In this document: piece after piece, positions 37,535-49,013 of the stretch
How positions within the stretch are numbered: the first letter of the stretch is position 1
Layout: each line of letters starts with the position of its first letter
Source: Trichopria drosophilae
Lineage: Eukaryota > Arthropoda > Insecta > Hymenoptera > Diapriidae
Length of the DNA: 64,000 nucleotides
Assembly (NCBI GenBank): GCA_030407085.1
Contig: CM059587.1
Location: 28,245,001-28,309,000, forward strand
Direction: 5' to 3'
Made by a program: the position numbers and the translations under genes
Notes under the pieces: generated by a model
The model's database searches: none
What the model was told of the DNA's origin: nothing
What the model saw: the letters and a program-made list of their open reading frames with translations, nothing else

Positions 37535-40500
37535 CTGTCGACAAAACCCATTAACGCTGTTAGTCACGGCCGTGTGTTGCCAGCGCCGTAAAAATCGCGC
37601 CTGCATGCACGTGGCGTCGTAACGACTCGGCGAATATGACCGTTGAACCGCTATACGCCGTACCAGGGCTGACGTAATGGGAATTCAGAGATTTACGGTC
37701 CAAATGCCGGGAAATTCTAAGTCGCGCGAAAGTCTATTGTGCACCCATTCGGTTTTCCCATATTTTACATAGAAAATGATACGTGACGCCTCCGAATGGT
37801 GATATGGGGAAATCTCGAATGTGCTCGCGGTCCATATAATTCGACCAAGTTGGACGAATTAGGAATAGGAGGGAACGATTTATAAGCGCTTCAGGTCGTC
37901 AACAGATCGCACCAGTAGTTGAATGCATTCTATGCAACGAATAATTTAGATGAGCTGCTCTTTAATGCTTGAGTGAGATCATTTAAAAGTCTAATTTTAA
38001 CGCATAATTTAAAACCGCTACTTGAATGGAATCCATGTGGACAAAGTAAACGAATGGATTTATAACTAGTTTAAGAATTTAAGAAAGTAGACAAATTTAA
38101 ATCAGTTAGTGGAAATTGTGGCACTTGAGCAAGTCGTTTAGCTATATATAGTATCCAAACTCATGGTCGCGTTTCAGTGCACCAATCTCTTTGTTTTAAA
38201 AAGTAAACTAGAGAGACTGTCGTGTATGCCCCATTTGTACAAATAAGTTATTTTCAAGCATTGTTTGTTTTATAGTAGAAATCGATCATTACTTTGATAA
38301 TTGTGGAATTATGTTCTTTTTTAATGTATAGTATATGCAAATCTATATTATATTGTCATTTAGATTTATTGTCGTTGAAAATGTAAACATAGAAAAAATT
38401 GAAAAGCTTTGATTTGATAACAATGACATCTGAGTCTCTTCGCTAATCTATTATAGTAGACGTAGTAGATTTGATACGGAAGCGTTTCGATGACTTTAGA
38501 ATATAGTCTCCAATGTTCATTATAATAACAATTCCGACAATATCTTTTATAAAATATGATACCTTTTGTGAAATGTGACTATCAGTATTATTGCAAATAT
38601 TCCATACATGTGCAGAAAACTGAACAATTTTTATTAGAAATAATGAGAAATGTTAGTCTGTACACGGTTATTTCGCCGTTCCTGCACAAAACTATACACG
38701 AGAAATTGTTTAAGTTGAACAATTAGGTGCCCGGAAATAACCCAGGCGCTCGAACTAGCAGATAGGGTAGTAGTAAAAGACAGACAATGAAATTTATAAA
38801 AATTGATTTTAAAAATGCAGTAGAACCTCGGGTCTTCTAAATTCGGTACTTCTAAGGACCTCGAGACTTCGAAGTGACGTGGTATAAAATTTACGGCACG
38901 TGGTACACATATCGATAGCGAGGGAAATGCCTCGTCAACCTACGGCACTGAAAACTTCGCAGGACACATACGCACTTAAATTAGAAGTCCCGAGTCACTC
39001 AGTCCCGTGAATTTAGAAGTCCCAAGGTTGTACTGTACTATCATGTAAAGAATTTAAAAAGACACATTTCGTATATTTAAACTTTTTAAATCTGATTTAT
39101 AGTTTTTGAGAAAATAACCAAAAAAATTGTAAACTTTTCGTAATCGTGAAAATAATGTCATTTTAATTCCTGTATATGTCCACATTTTGAGTTTTTTCAT
39201 TTCTTTCTTTTTCTTGTAATTCTCAAACGATTGAAGACACATGTCACACGCATGAGATTTGAAAATCTATCACTTTTTCAAAAATATACTATTCCAGTTT
39301 TTTTGCTCAAAAACATTAAATCGGATTTAAATAGTATCAATGTATGAAAGGTGTGTTTTTACATTCTTTAAAGGGTATTATTTTTCTTAAAACAATTTTA
39401 AAAATTTCATTTTTTATGCCCTTTACTACTGCTCCATCCGCTAGTTCTAGCCCCTGGGTTGTTATTGCATCCGGGCACTCAACTTATAAGCTTCAGACAA
39501 TAAATTGGTTTAGATAACTGATTAATTGGTTAAAAAAACTTATTCCATAAGCTATACAGCAATTTCTTCGATTCTGCAATTTATTAATCCTTATTGTAAG
39601 ATAAATCAATTTAGAAATCGAATTTTCAGTTTAACTGTAAAAACATCCACGACACTTTTGAACCGATGGATAAGCGCGCTAGGAAATCAGGATTAGTAAT
39701 ATTACGTAAATGTTAGTTAATTTAATTCATTAGAAGCTTAGAATGATACTCCCTTCACAAAGATTCCTTTTCAGAGCTTTGTACCATTTCTATAGGACAA
39801 TGGAAGTGTTTCAATTCGAATTTTCATAAAATATCGGTTTAATAAACTATTAAACAAATGAAATTTAAAAATATGCATAAAAAAGAAATATGCTTCTTAA
39901 ACTCGTTGTTAAGAAAATATAATTCATCATATATTCTTTAATTTATGGTAGGGTGTTGTTGGGTGATGTGCAAGATCGCCGTTTTGCGATGAACAGTTGG
40001 GCATTGAATAGAATAGTTTACTGATATATGTTTGTCTACAATAACCAGTTTTTGCTATGTAACTGGCGGGACAGTCTGCATACAAATCAATTTGCGCAAA
40101 ATATATTATTTGGGCTGATGTGCACATTGTTTTTTGGTTAGTTTATTGATATTTAATAATAAAACATGTATATAAAGCGTTTTTGTATCTTTGAAAATGT
40201 TTTCAGTGATTATGCCGCTAAAGTACACAAAAACAAAGGCATCGTTGCTCTGATGTATGTTAAGCAAAATTTTCTCTTCTTTGGTGAAATTTTCACTTTT
40301 TAAAGTTTGACTATATCCTAGTGAAGATGTTTTTCATCGGATTTCATTTAATTGGTATTAAAAAATCCTTTATTTAACATTTAAAACAATTTACATTGTT
40401 TATATGCATTGTATACCCGAATTTTATGCGACTATCACATCACCCCAACTTTTTTTTGGAAATTGACAAAATAGACGTTTTTGAAAATGCGAAAAATATA

Positions 40501-43500
40501 AAATTCAGAAAATTTAATAGAGCAGAAATGTTTTATATTAATTCCTTTAAATTATCTTGAAATATTTCAAAATTTGATTATTACTATTTTTCCTGATAAT
40601 TTCATTTACTTTTTTTTTTATATTATGCTATATGCAAGTTGCATGACCTCCTTGGAAGTTTGAATGTTCGTTCTTCAATTTATCTAATTCTCAAATATTT
40701 TACAAAAAGTGATTATATATCATACCAGTTACTCTAAATATCGTCACATTTGCGACAAATATGAAATGACTGATATTTAGAAATAAGTTTAAATGGTATT
40801 ATGTTATAAACACGTACTGATACTTATTTCGTAGTATACTCGGAATACATTTTGAAGAAACTACACCCAGCGAATTTAATTCGCACGGGGAATTACCTCG
40901 GATTTCTCTGTTTCACATTAAGATATATAGGTCAAAACAAGGACGACTGCGGGTTTCCCCGTGCGAATTAAATTCATTGGGTGTATATGTTCACTCTATT
41001 ATAATTACCCTAAACTGTTACAGGTTGATCTTGCTGTCTAAATACTTGAATGACCTTAACCTTCGCCAATACAAGGCTAAAGTAACTTATTCAATACCGA
41101 ACCTTTATTTTATATAGCAGATTTGAAAATAGTATGTTATTTTTGTATATGATATTTAATATTGTCTTCAATTTTAGCGCATCAACATACCCAATAACAC
41201 AATATTAGAGGTTAAGTTTCTAGAAAAATAGAAAAAAAAACATAATAAATAGGTAGAAAGAGAATTGTGGATCTACATCTACTTTCACACAATTAGTACA
41301 ATACCATACAATACCATGCAATTACAACAAAGATGCAATACTGACCCGGGAATTTCCGGTATTTTTTTAAAATGTAGACCTTGACCCCGAAGTCAAATTC
41401 AGAAGTAACATGATCGGCCTTTTTCAAATGATAAGAAATTGGCGTTCCTTTTTAACAAAATTACTTTAACCTTGAAGTGACTTTCTTCGTCAAAACCAAA
41501 TTTAGAGTAGCTACTGAATAGTTTGAAAAATATCCTAAAAATTATGCACATAACATATTCCCTACTGAAGCAATCCTGCAGACTTTTTCTGCCACATTAC
41601 GACTTTTGGTTCATTCTGTATCGGATTTAAGACTCACTTTAGTTTGTCATATTCTTTTTCGGGGATATTCCAAATACTAGAGCATTTAAAATAACAATAA
41701 TTACAATTAAAATTATCAAATAAATTCATTAAATTAATAATATTATTTAGCTTTTATGTAATTTGTCAGTTCATAATTTAATTTACATTTTTGGTTACAA
41801 TATTATCAAACATTTTTGTAATAAATATAAGTAAATTAATAACCTCATTAATGTATCTTTAAATCGTTAAAGATTACGTGTCGAAGTACAGTACCTATAT
41901 GTACTATGTGGGTTTGAAATAAATATAGTTGAGTGTCATCATATAACAGCAGGAATTCAGACAGAATTTTTTAATTTCAATCGTACTTTTACAATCATTT
42001 ACTCTTACATTTAATGTAAAATAAAAAGTAGGGTCAATTTTGATGTGAATGACGTCATTAACATTATGCATGATATATTTTGAAGATATGTTAGTCAGTT
42101 TGGTGTACATATTTTCATTAGTAAGGTTTTGGAATATTTGCGAAATATTGACAGATTTTTTAATTTTACGAAATCTGCACATAATAATACTAATAGTAGT
42201 TTGGGATTTGGATACGCGTTTGAATCAAACTTAAAAACATGATGCCATTCGAAATCCCCGACGATGAAATCTTTGCGAAAAAATCTCCGCTTATATGTTT
42301 GGTTGGAATATAGAGTGATGGGAAAAAGTTCCGGAACGGTTAAATATCTCAGCGGGAGTGCATTTTCAGGGAAAATGTTTCAGACAAAAGTTTAAGAATT
42401 TTCCCCTGGCTATTTAATGGTACTAGTGAAATTGACCTTGACGGTTATTTCAAGGTCAAGTTTGTTTTTTTAAATGGGAACCCCATTTTTCCGAAAGAGC
42501 GAAAAATTTTACATCCGAATATGATATGGTCGATTCTTCCGGCAAGGTCATTTCAAGGTCAAACTTAAAAAAAAGCAAAAATAATGTGGTAGTTACCTAC
42601 TCAATACGGGTTCTACACAGAACACTAATTTTAGATTCACACACACACAAAACCTCGCTATGTTACTATTGCTATACTTGAAATTTTCTAACATTCACCT
42701 TGAAATGACCCTGGCATTAAATTAAAGGGTATTGTCATGGTAAGTTCTAACGGAAGGTTTTCCACTCTACAAATAATGGTTCTCATTACATCGTCGAGAT
42801 ATTATTGTCATATAGGAATTTATGAGATATTCACCTTGAAATGACCTTGATTCTGACTTCAAGGTATATTCAAGGTTGTCTTGAACGTGGAATTTTCCCC
42901 ACTTTCCAAATTCGCGGTAAAAAATATAGTGGTTCCCATTTGAAAAATTGAACTTGACCTTGACATGACCTTCAAGGTCATGAACAAGGTCAAATTCATT
43001 GGTATAATTAAATAGCCAGGGAAAAATCCTCAAACTTTTGTCTGAAACATTTTCCCCGAAAATGCACTCTCGCTGAATTAATTCGCAATTCCGAGAGCTT
43101 TATGTTTGACTTTGAAGTGACCTTGCCGGAAAAATCGACCATATCATATTCGGAGGTAAAATTTCCCGCTCTTTCAGAATCCATGAAAAAAATAGGGGTT
43201 CCCATTTAAAAAAAATTGACCTTGAAATAATCTTCAAGTTCATGTTCAAGGTTAATTTCACTAGTACCATTAAATAGCCAGGAGAAAATCTTTAAACTTT
43301 TGTCTGAATTATTTTCCCAAAGAATGCACTCCCGCTGAGATATTTAACCGTTCCGGAACTTTTCCCCATCACTGTATATAGATATGCGTCTATATTTGTT
43401 GGTTTTACCATGGTTACGATACGTTACGATAGGTTAGGTCAGGACAGGTTATGTTGGGTTAAGTTATGAGAATTATAGAATTTATTTTTGCTATTATACC

Positions 43501-46500
43501 AAATTTCACATAATATTTATATATTTTATATTTAATAACAATGTCAAAAACTATATATATATATAGGTTATAACCTACAGGTTTTAGTAGGCTTAGTTAT
43601 TGTAGTTTTTCCTAGGTTAGGTAAGGTTGATTTATTTTCTCGGTGATGTTTTGGGTTATATATAAAGCATTTTGTTATGTGCACTTTTGCTTTCGTATAA
43701 CTCACCTCGTATATTATTTATATTGCTTACATTTTCAATCTATAGTCCAAGTGGTGAATTCATTGAAAAATGTTCGTAGTAAACATCATTTTGAATGTGA
43801 GCATTTAAGAGCGTGAAAATATTAAATTCATTAATCTTATTGGCGTAACGGGATTTTGAACTACAACATTTTAGTAGTAAGGGATTTTGACGCGGGAATT
43901 TCGTACGGTAAACAAAAACATCGCTCGAACTTTTCCCGAATGCAAATTTCTCCGGTGGAACTGGGTCAACAAATCATACTATAAACATTATCGACTGTGA
44001 TTATCAAATTAATAAATCCCACCCAAGTTTATTTCTTAGAAAACTGTCATTTAAATAGTGTGTCGTACCACTGTTTTAATCTATTTACGAACACTAATCT
44101 AGATAATAATGCATTATTAAGTTAGTAATCGTAGACTTCAACTCACCTGAAAGACTGACCAAAATTTGTAGCTGCCCTCGGTTATAAGGAAATCATAATA
44201 ACTGTCCCAGTCGGTGCCATGGCGTGGCTGACTCACCTCCGTCACGTAGTCCTCCTCGTCATCCATGTCACGATCATCACGACCGTCACGATCCTCGTAG
44301 TCATCGTCATCGTCCTCGTGCCAGCCTTGTTCCTTAGAGTTGGGTACGGAATGATTGTCACTCGGATGCCTGTCACCAAATGAGAATCGATGAACGGACC
44401 TCTCACCTAATCGCGTGCCTGCGTAATGCATTTATCCCTTCATCTAACAACCTATTTCAAATTCATCAACGACGCTTCATTTCGCACCATCGTCATCCTC
44501 CATTACCTTTAAGCGCAATTTTCCATGCGAGGACAATTCTAATATATTGTGTTTCGCGGTAATTTCCATACGAGGACGATGTTTATCGCATCGGTTATGC
44601 GGTGAGCCGATGACGATGTTGCGTAGTTGGTGTCATTGGACCAGTTTGAGACATTGACCTGATTCTAACTACGTGCGACCTTTGCCTGCCGTAGATCTCA
44701 CAGGTTTCTTCGTTTTCCTCGATGTAACCGCTGATGTAATTCAATTTGAAGGATGTAAAGTTTTAGATAGAAAATAATTAATGGAAATTATCATGTAATT
44801 GATATTCCTTCAATAAAACATCCTCAAGGAATGTGATTCGACGTTGTAAATATCGAAATAAAATTTGTTGCGTTTACAGGAGGAGAAATATATTGAAAAT
44901 ATTCATAGTCATGGATATTGATAATGCTATTACAGATTATATCTTGTTCGAAATAAAATTATATAGAAAGTTTAATGAATTTTTTTTTTGCGTCCGGTAG
45001 AGTAATTTCACCCGTTTTTATAACATTATATTACAATTTATCTAGTGACTCACTCACAAACATATTAATGCCCAGCCCTTACTCTTAGCTCTGCGTGGAG
45101 AACAATTTTCAGAATCATATTCGGTCGTTTCAAAAAGTTTTGTCGTGCTTGTTACGCCAGTGTATAGCAGGACACTCTATTTTTGTTACAGACATATACT
45201 ATTGCATTGGAATTGCGTACAACACAGTATAACTTACCATATGTAAAATGTTCATAACACGAATACATAGTTACTAAAACCGAATGAATAAAAAAAGACT
45301 CACGTGAAACAAGGAGTTGGATACTATCAATTAGCCAATGTTTAACTAGTAAATAAGAAAATATACTAATTCATCATTAAAATAATTTTACAAATAAAAA
45401 TTAACAACCAAATACAATAAGTATGTTGCAAAAAAAGTTGACTTTACTAATGACTTTCAAATAAACCAGTGTAAATCTCCGATTTACATGAATTTTAGAG
45501 ATGTCGTAAAACATGAATAATTGAAGAAACTCGGATTCCTTTAGCGGCGGAAAAACATACGTACGGGATGAAACAGCACCCCAAAAATAATTTTGGCTTC
45601 AAAATATTTTACCCCGTAATTTTCATCTCCCTTTCAAGACGCCTGGGACCATATTCTTCTTCTATACAAAGATACTTTCCTAATTGTTAAAATCGTTTAG
45701 CTATATTCAAAGATATCGATACTTTTCTATTTGCGCTGTAATTTTTGGAACGCCCTTTGACCTCCTAAATATCTTTTTCCGCCGCTTAAAAAAATACACC
45801 TTTCTCCTTTTTCATTTTTTACAATTTAACCAAATTTCATAAAAATCGGACATTTACACTTCGGTAGGTTTACTTGTTAGCTGTATTGGTCAAAATGTTA
45901 CTTAATGAACTATATTTGTCCACCTTTTATACCTCAATGAGTATTTTCGAACTAATTGAATTTCAGAATACTACTGAAAATTATTCAGGAATATCTTTTT
46001 TATTTACGCAGCAAGAAGCTTTTTCAGTCGCGTAAAAACTTGTCAAAGTTCTTTCTGAAAAGTTTACAAAATATAAAACACGTCAAAATTTACTCCTGTA
46101 AAAATTACCCAACTTCTGAAAATTTGGACAATATCTGATTTGATATCTGATGAAATATGCGATGGTGTTACTAAAATTTCCTGAATAATATTTCAGTTTT
46201 TCTAAAAATAAGAAAAAAAATTTAAAAGCAGTTTATTAATTATATTAGGAGAGTTCAAAAAACTTGGCTTTAGAAAAGCTTGGTTACTTGTGTGCAGAAT
46301 TATTTTCTGATTTAAGACTGATGATACTTAAAAATCAGCAAATGTATAGAATCAGTTATTCTTGTGCACTTTGAAGTGACGTTTCATTGCAAGTTTTACA
46401 TCGGAATTATTGTGAAAACACTTTTTTATATTCAATTAAACTTGGAATATTTTAATACAAAGTAAATTTTACTTCACTTTAAATCAGATTTATAATATTA

Positions 46501-47322
46501 GATCTAACCCCGCTATTATCTTACCCTTATGTAGTGCAAATGGAATACGATCATATATAGAAAAATCAATTCAGCTCAAATGACATTGTAATTTAAAAGT
46601 GACGGTATAAAAAGTAATTAATTACGTCTATTAAATTGTGAGTTTTGTGTCGTTCATCAGAATCGTTGCGTAGTTTAAAATAAATTGAATGGTTTTTTTC
46701 GATCATTGTAACAATATCTTCTTCAAGTGCATTTTCTTCGTTTTGTCAATCATTTATTTCGGAAGTATGATATAAATCCGAATTTTATTTTACCATTCTT
46801 CTGAAATAAATGACCGACAAAACGAAGCAGGTGAAGTGCAAGTGAAGCTAGTTTAAGATATTAAAATTGACAACACGGGCATTTGTAGAATGATATATCG
46901 AGATAATGAAAAAGAATAGCCTCTGGAAATCACGATACAATGGACATTTCTTATTTTATTTGAAAATGATCTAAACGCATTAATTTATTGAAGCAAATCG
47001 AGCTTGAACAGCCCAAACATTGTCTAATCACAAAACGGTGCTTATACTATAAATTACACTTTCTAAAGTTTAAATGTTTAAGTGAAAATCATTTTACGCT
47101 CATATCTCACAAATCTAACATACCCAATAAAAAATGCGTATATTCGAATTAAAACTAACACACAAATAGTTACCTTTCAATCGGCACCGGAGTAGCTACT
47201 TCGAAACGTTTATTTGTGTACGCTTTTTGCATACGTTCAGGCGATTCTGAAATTACACGAGGAAACACGTGGCGTATGAATAGTAAAACGATGAATATTC
47301 CGAATAGTAGGCAGAAATTCAT
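37325..47322 (-). CDS. Gene B: small secreted/single-pass membrane protein with an Asp-rich region (uncharacterised)
   Basis: I do not recognise a named family. Three exons (47174-47322, 44147-44369, 37325-37534) join in frame and give 193 residues. Residues 1-25 (MNFCLLFGIFIVLLFIRHVF...) form a signal peptide or anchor. Residues 67-91 are an Asp/Arg-rich low-complexity run (HEDDDDDYEDRDGRDDRD). Residues 117-142 make one membrane helix (YKFWSVFQ|LGTAALLLYSGFAAL), split by intron 2. The tail has an Arg run (YYWRRRRRTTY) and a short amphipathic end, FFGLEPQSFQRILDAV, closing with KEIH. The tail block recurs in the exon at 31035-31257, and the overall plan recurs in gene A, so these look like tandem paralogues. 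Intron 1 (2.8 kb) and intron 2 (6.6 kb) hold only repeats. The role is unknown; the layout suggests an acidic extracellular segment held at a membrane. Confidence 0.75.
38818..39035. mobile_element. Pogo-like MITE 3 (CTTCTAAATTC type)
   Basis: Left end CAGTAGAACCTCGGGTCTTC, right end inverted CAGTACAACCTTGGGACTTC followed by TA. CTTCTAA/CTTCGAA repeats near both ends. 218 bases, in gene B intron 2. Confidence 0.72.
40862..40985. mobile_element. MITE with TACACCCA ends and 28-base arms
   Basis: TACACCCAGCGAATTTAATT then CGCACGGGGA at the left; inverted at the right with one or two differences. 124 bases, in gene B intron 2. Confidence 0.78.
42313..43374. mobile_element. Mariner/IS630-like foldback element, 1.06 kb, long inverted repeats
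   Basis: TA at 42311-42312 and 43375-43376 flank ends SAGTGATGGGRAAAAGTTCC. The inverted arms run for more than 150 bases (shared TCCGGAACGGTTAAATATCT and CTGGCTATTTAATGGTACTA). A second inverted pair lies inside (42480-42560 against 43110-43210). There is no transposase. It lies in gene B intron 2. Confidence 0.8.
43425..43630. repeat. Degenerate GGTTAGG-type tracts
   Basis: GATAGGTTAGGTCAGGACAGG and GTTATGTTGGGTTAAG, then CCTAGGTTAGGTAAGG about 170 bases on. They resemble the insect TTAGG telomere unit but are degenerate and interstitial. Confidence 0.4.
44147..44369 (-). CDS. Gene B exon 2 (Asp-rich, start of the membrane helix)
   Basis: Acceptor ggtgacag, donor TTCAG|GTGAGT. One base completes the Arg codon, then HPSDNHSVPN, the Asp/Arg-rich run and DSYYDFLITEGSYKFWSVFQ. 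It leaves in phase 0. GC content is clearly above that of the surrounding intron. Confidence 0.75.
45539..45790. mobile_element. MITE with TTAGCGGCGGAAAAA ends
   Basis: TTTAGCGGCGGAAAAA at 45540 and TTTTTCCGCCGCTTAAA at 45774 are inverted. 250 bases between genes B exons 1 and 2; no coding. Confidence 0.6.
46719..46849. mobile_element. Long hairpin element (CTTCGTTTTGTC arms)
   Basis: CTTCGTTTTGTCAATCATTT then ATTTCGGAAG is inverted at 46793-46824 with about three differences; weaker matching CTTCAAGTGCA continues outwards. About 130 bases in gene B intron 1. Confidence 0.6.
47174..47322 (-). CDS. Gene B exon 1 (signal peptide)
   Basis: ATG at 47322-47320 follows AGGAGA. Donor is AAAG|GTAACT. 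It encodes 49 residues: a hydrophobic start (MNFCLLFGIFIVLLFI) and a polar stretch ending TPVPIE, then two bases of an Arg codon completed by exon 2. It is too short to stand out as a reading frame; I found it through the signal peptide and the matching phase. Confidence 0.7.
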
Positions 47323-47403
47323 TCTCCTAATTTAAAACAAAACCAATCAATTTAGAAATTAGTTGATATTTTAAATTATTGCATGTTTGCTTGATAATAT
47401 TTA

Positions 47404-47630
47404 CCTTTTTAATCATTTATTTGTCGTAACATAATGTTCTCAACATTGGCTCTGGAGAAATCAAATTAATTCGGAAAAGTTTAGAGACCTGCACTCGTTG
47501 AGATTACACATGATGCTTGAAACTCTGCTTCCAAGATAGCAATTATCGATACTTAGACTATACCATCAGAATGTTCGACTGTTGACTGCCAAGTGCTCGT
47601 CTGATCACGAAGAGTTTCTCGGTGAACTGA
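47404..47630 (-). promoter_or_regulatory. Candidate 5' untranslated exon and initiator of gene B
   Basis: Upstream of the gene B start, AAAAAG|GTAAAT (47404) and taaattag|GAGAATG (about 47328) would splice out a 76-base intron. At 47630-47625 the minus strand has TCAGTT, the arthropod initiator consensus. AGACG lies at +27 to +31, one base off the usual downstream promoter element position. All of this is inference from motifs. Confidence 0.3.
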
Positions 47631-48104
47631 TTAACACTGTGTAACTGTACCCTAAATAACGTTAAGTAAACTCAATATCTAGATTTAGATTTCTAATTAT
47701 TGTCAGATATTTACACTAATTATTCTGTAGATATTTACACATTCTTAAAAGCAAGTTTTTTAGTTGGCAAACTAAATAAACTATTTTTAACCACTTATGC
47801 AGCGAAGAGTTTGGTGGCGTCCAGCGTGGCGTGTTGATGGAAGAAACGGCAAAAATATCAAAAGTTACGTTCCTACACAGAATTAAAAAGTTAAATGCAT
47901 CTTGTAAATTTTATCGAACACAGCTAATCTGAGAACTACCCGAAATATGTTTCGCTAGGTGTGTTGACTGTCTTTTTTGCAGTTAAATTTCATAACGGCT
48001 TTTGCAAAATAAACTAGCTCCAGCAATAACTTCGGGTTGGAAAGTCTAAAGATACATTTAACATATAAAAACATCCCGGTAAGAAAATTAAGGAGTTATT
48101 GGTC

Positions 48105-48235
48105 AGAATTTGGCATAATTTCTGTTCGGAGGGCAGATTTTGTCCTAGACACTAGCCAGAATCTCCTCCTATAGGGGCGACGGTTTCTGGCCAGAATCTG
48201 GTAAAGTTTGACAGAATCTGGTGAACAGACGTTTA
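48105..48235. repeat. CAGAATCTGG short-repeat cluster
   Basis: CAGAATTTGG, CCAGAATCTCC, CCAGAATCTGG and CAGAATCTGG occur within 130 bases. Like the CAGTACTG arrays, the unit is nearly self-complementary. Confidence 0.45.
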
Positions 48236-48519
48236 AAAAAATATACATATTACTAGATATGTTTACAGACATAACCCGAGTAAAACAAATAGATTATTAT
48301 GAGTATAAGCATTGACAAAATCTACATATTTATTCCAAATCAAGCCGGATGAACATAAGTTTGACAAAATAACGCCACCAGTACTAATATGATTTAATTC
48401 GGTAATAAGCTGGGTCAACGAAATACATTAAATTGATTTTTTCCAAAGTCATTACATCTCAATTATAGTTTCTTAAATTTAATTATGTTTCATGAACATT
48501 ATTTATATTGTGATATGGG

Positions 48520-48866
48520 GCATTCCACGCCAACTCACCCAATTTTAAAATCGATCATCCCCAATTTTGTCCGTAATTTTTGTATAAATGCATTTCGGTG
48601 AAATAAGACTGGTCAAATTTTTTCAGATTTTTAAAATCACTCGTTAACGTGTGAGAATTTTTCAAAATTTTGAAATTTTAGAAAATTGAAAATTTTTAAA
48701 TTTCCATAACTCGGTTGCTACTTATCGTACAGTAACGAATAAAAAATGGAATTGTTCGTCTTGAAATGTACTTTTCTATGGGTATAATGAAAATTTAACT
48801 GTAATTTATTGACATGTGTATTTTTTCGTGTTAAGTAAAAAATTCAAAATTTTTCAAAAATGGACA
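48520..48866. repeat. Dispersed repeat fragment beside the LINE
   Basis: GGGGCATTCCACGCCAACTC and TTTTTTCAGATTTTTAAAAT are shared in form with 29.4-30.1 kb and with a repeat common in arthropods. The LINE tail abuts it, so the LINE may have inserted into it. Confidence 0.4.
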
Positions 48867-48868
48867 TT

Positions 48869-48900
48869 TTTATTTATTCATTTATTTATTTATTTATTTG
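48869..48900. repeat. AAAT/ATTT microsatellite, 3' tail of the LINE
   Basis: Runs of TTTATTTATT on the plus strand at the 3' end of the element. This is the expected tail form for CR1-like elements. Confidence 0.75.
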
Positions 48901-49013
48901 GATCAACGGCACCTCATTGTACAAAATTAATAACACTGCAATGATGGCATCACAAAATACACATTTGAAACTTATAAACAATAAAAAATTTATACAAGAA
49001 TAAAGAAAAATAA

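Noticed and set aside
43425..43630. Telomere or subtelomere from TTAGG-like tracts
   Set aside because: Only a few degenerate units, and they are inside a gene intron.
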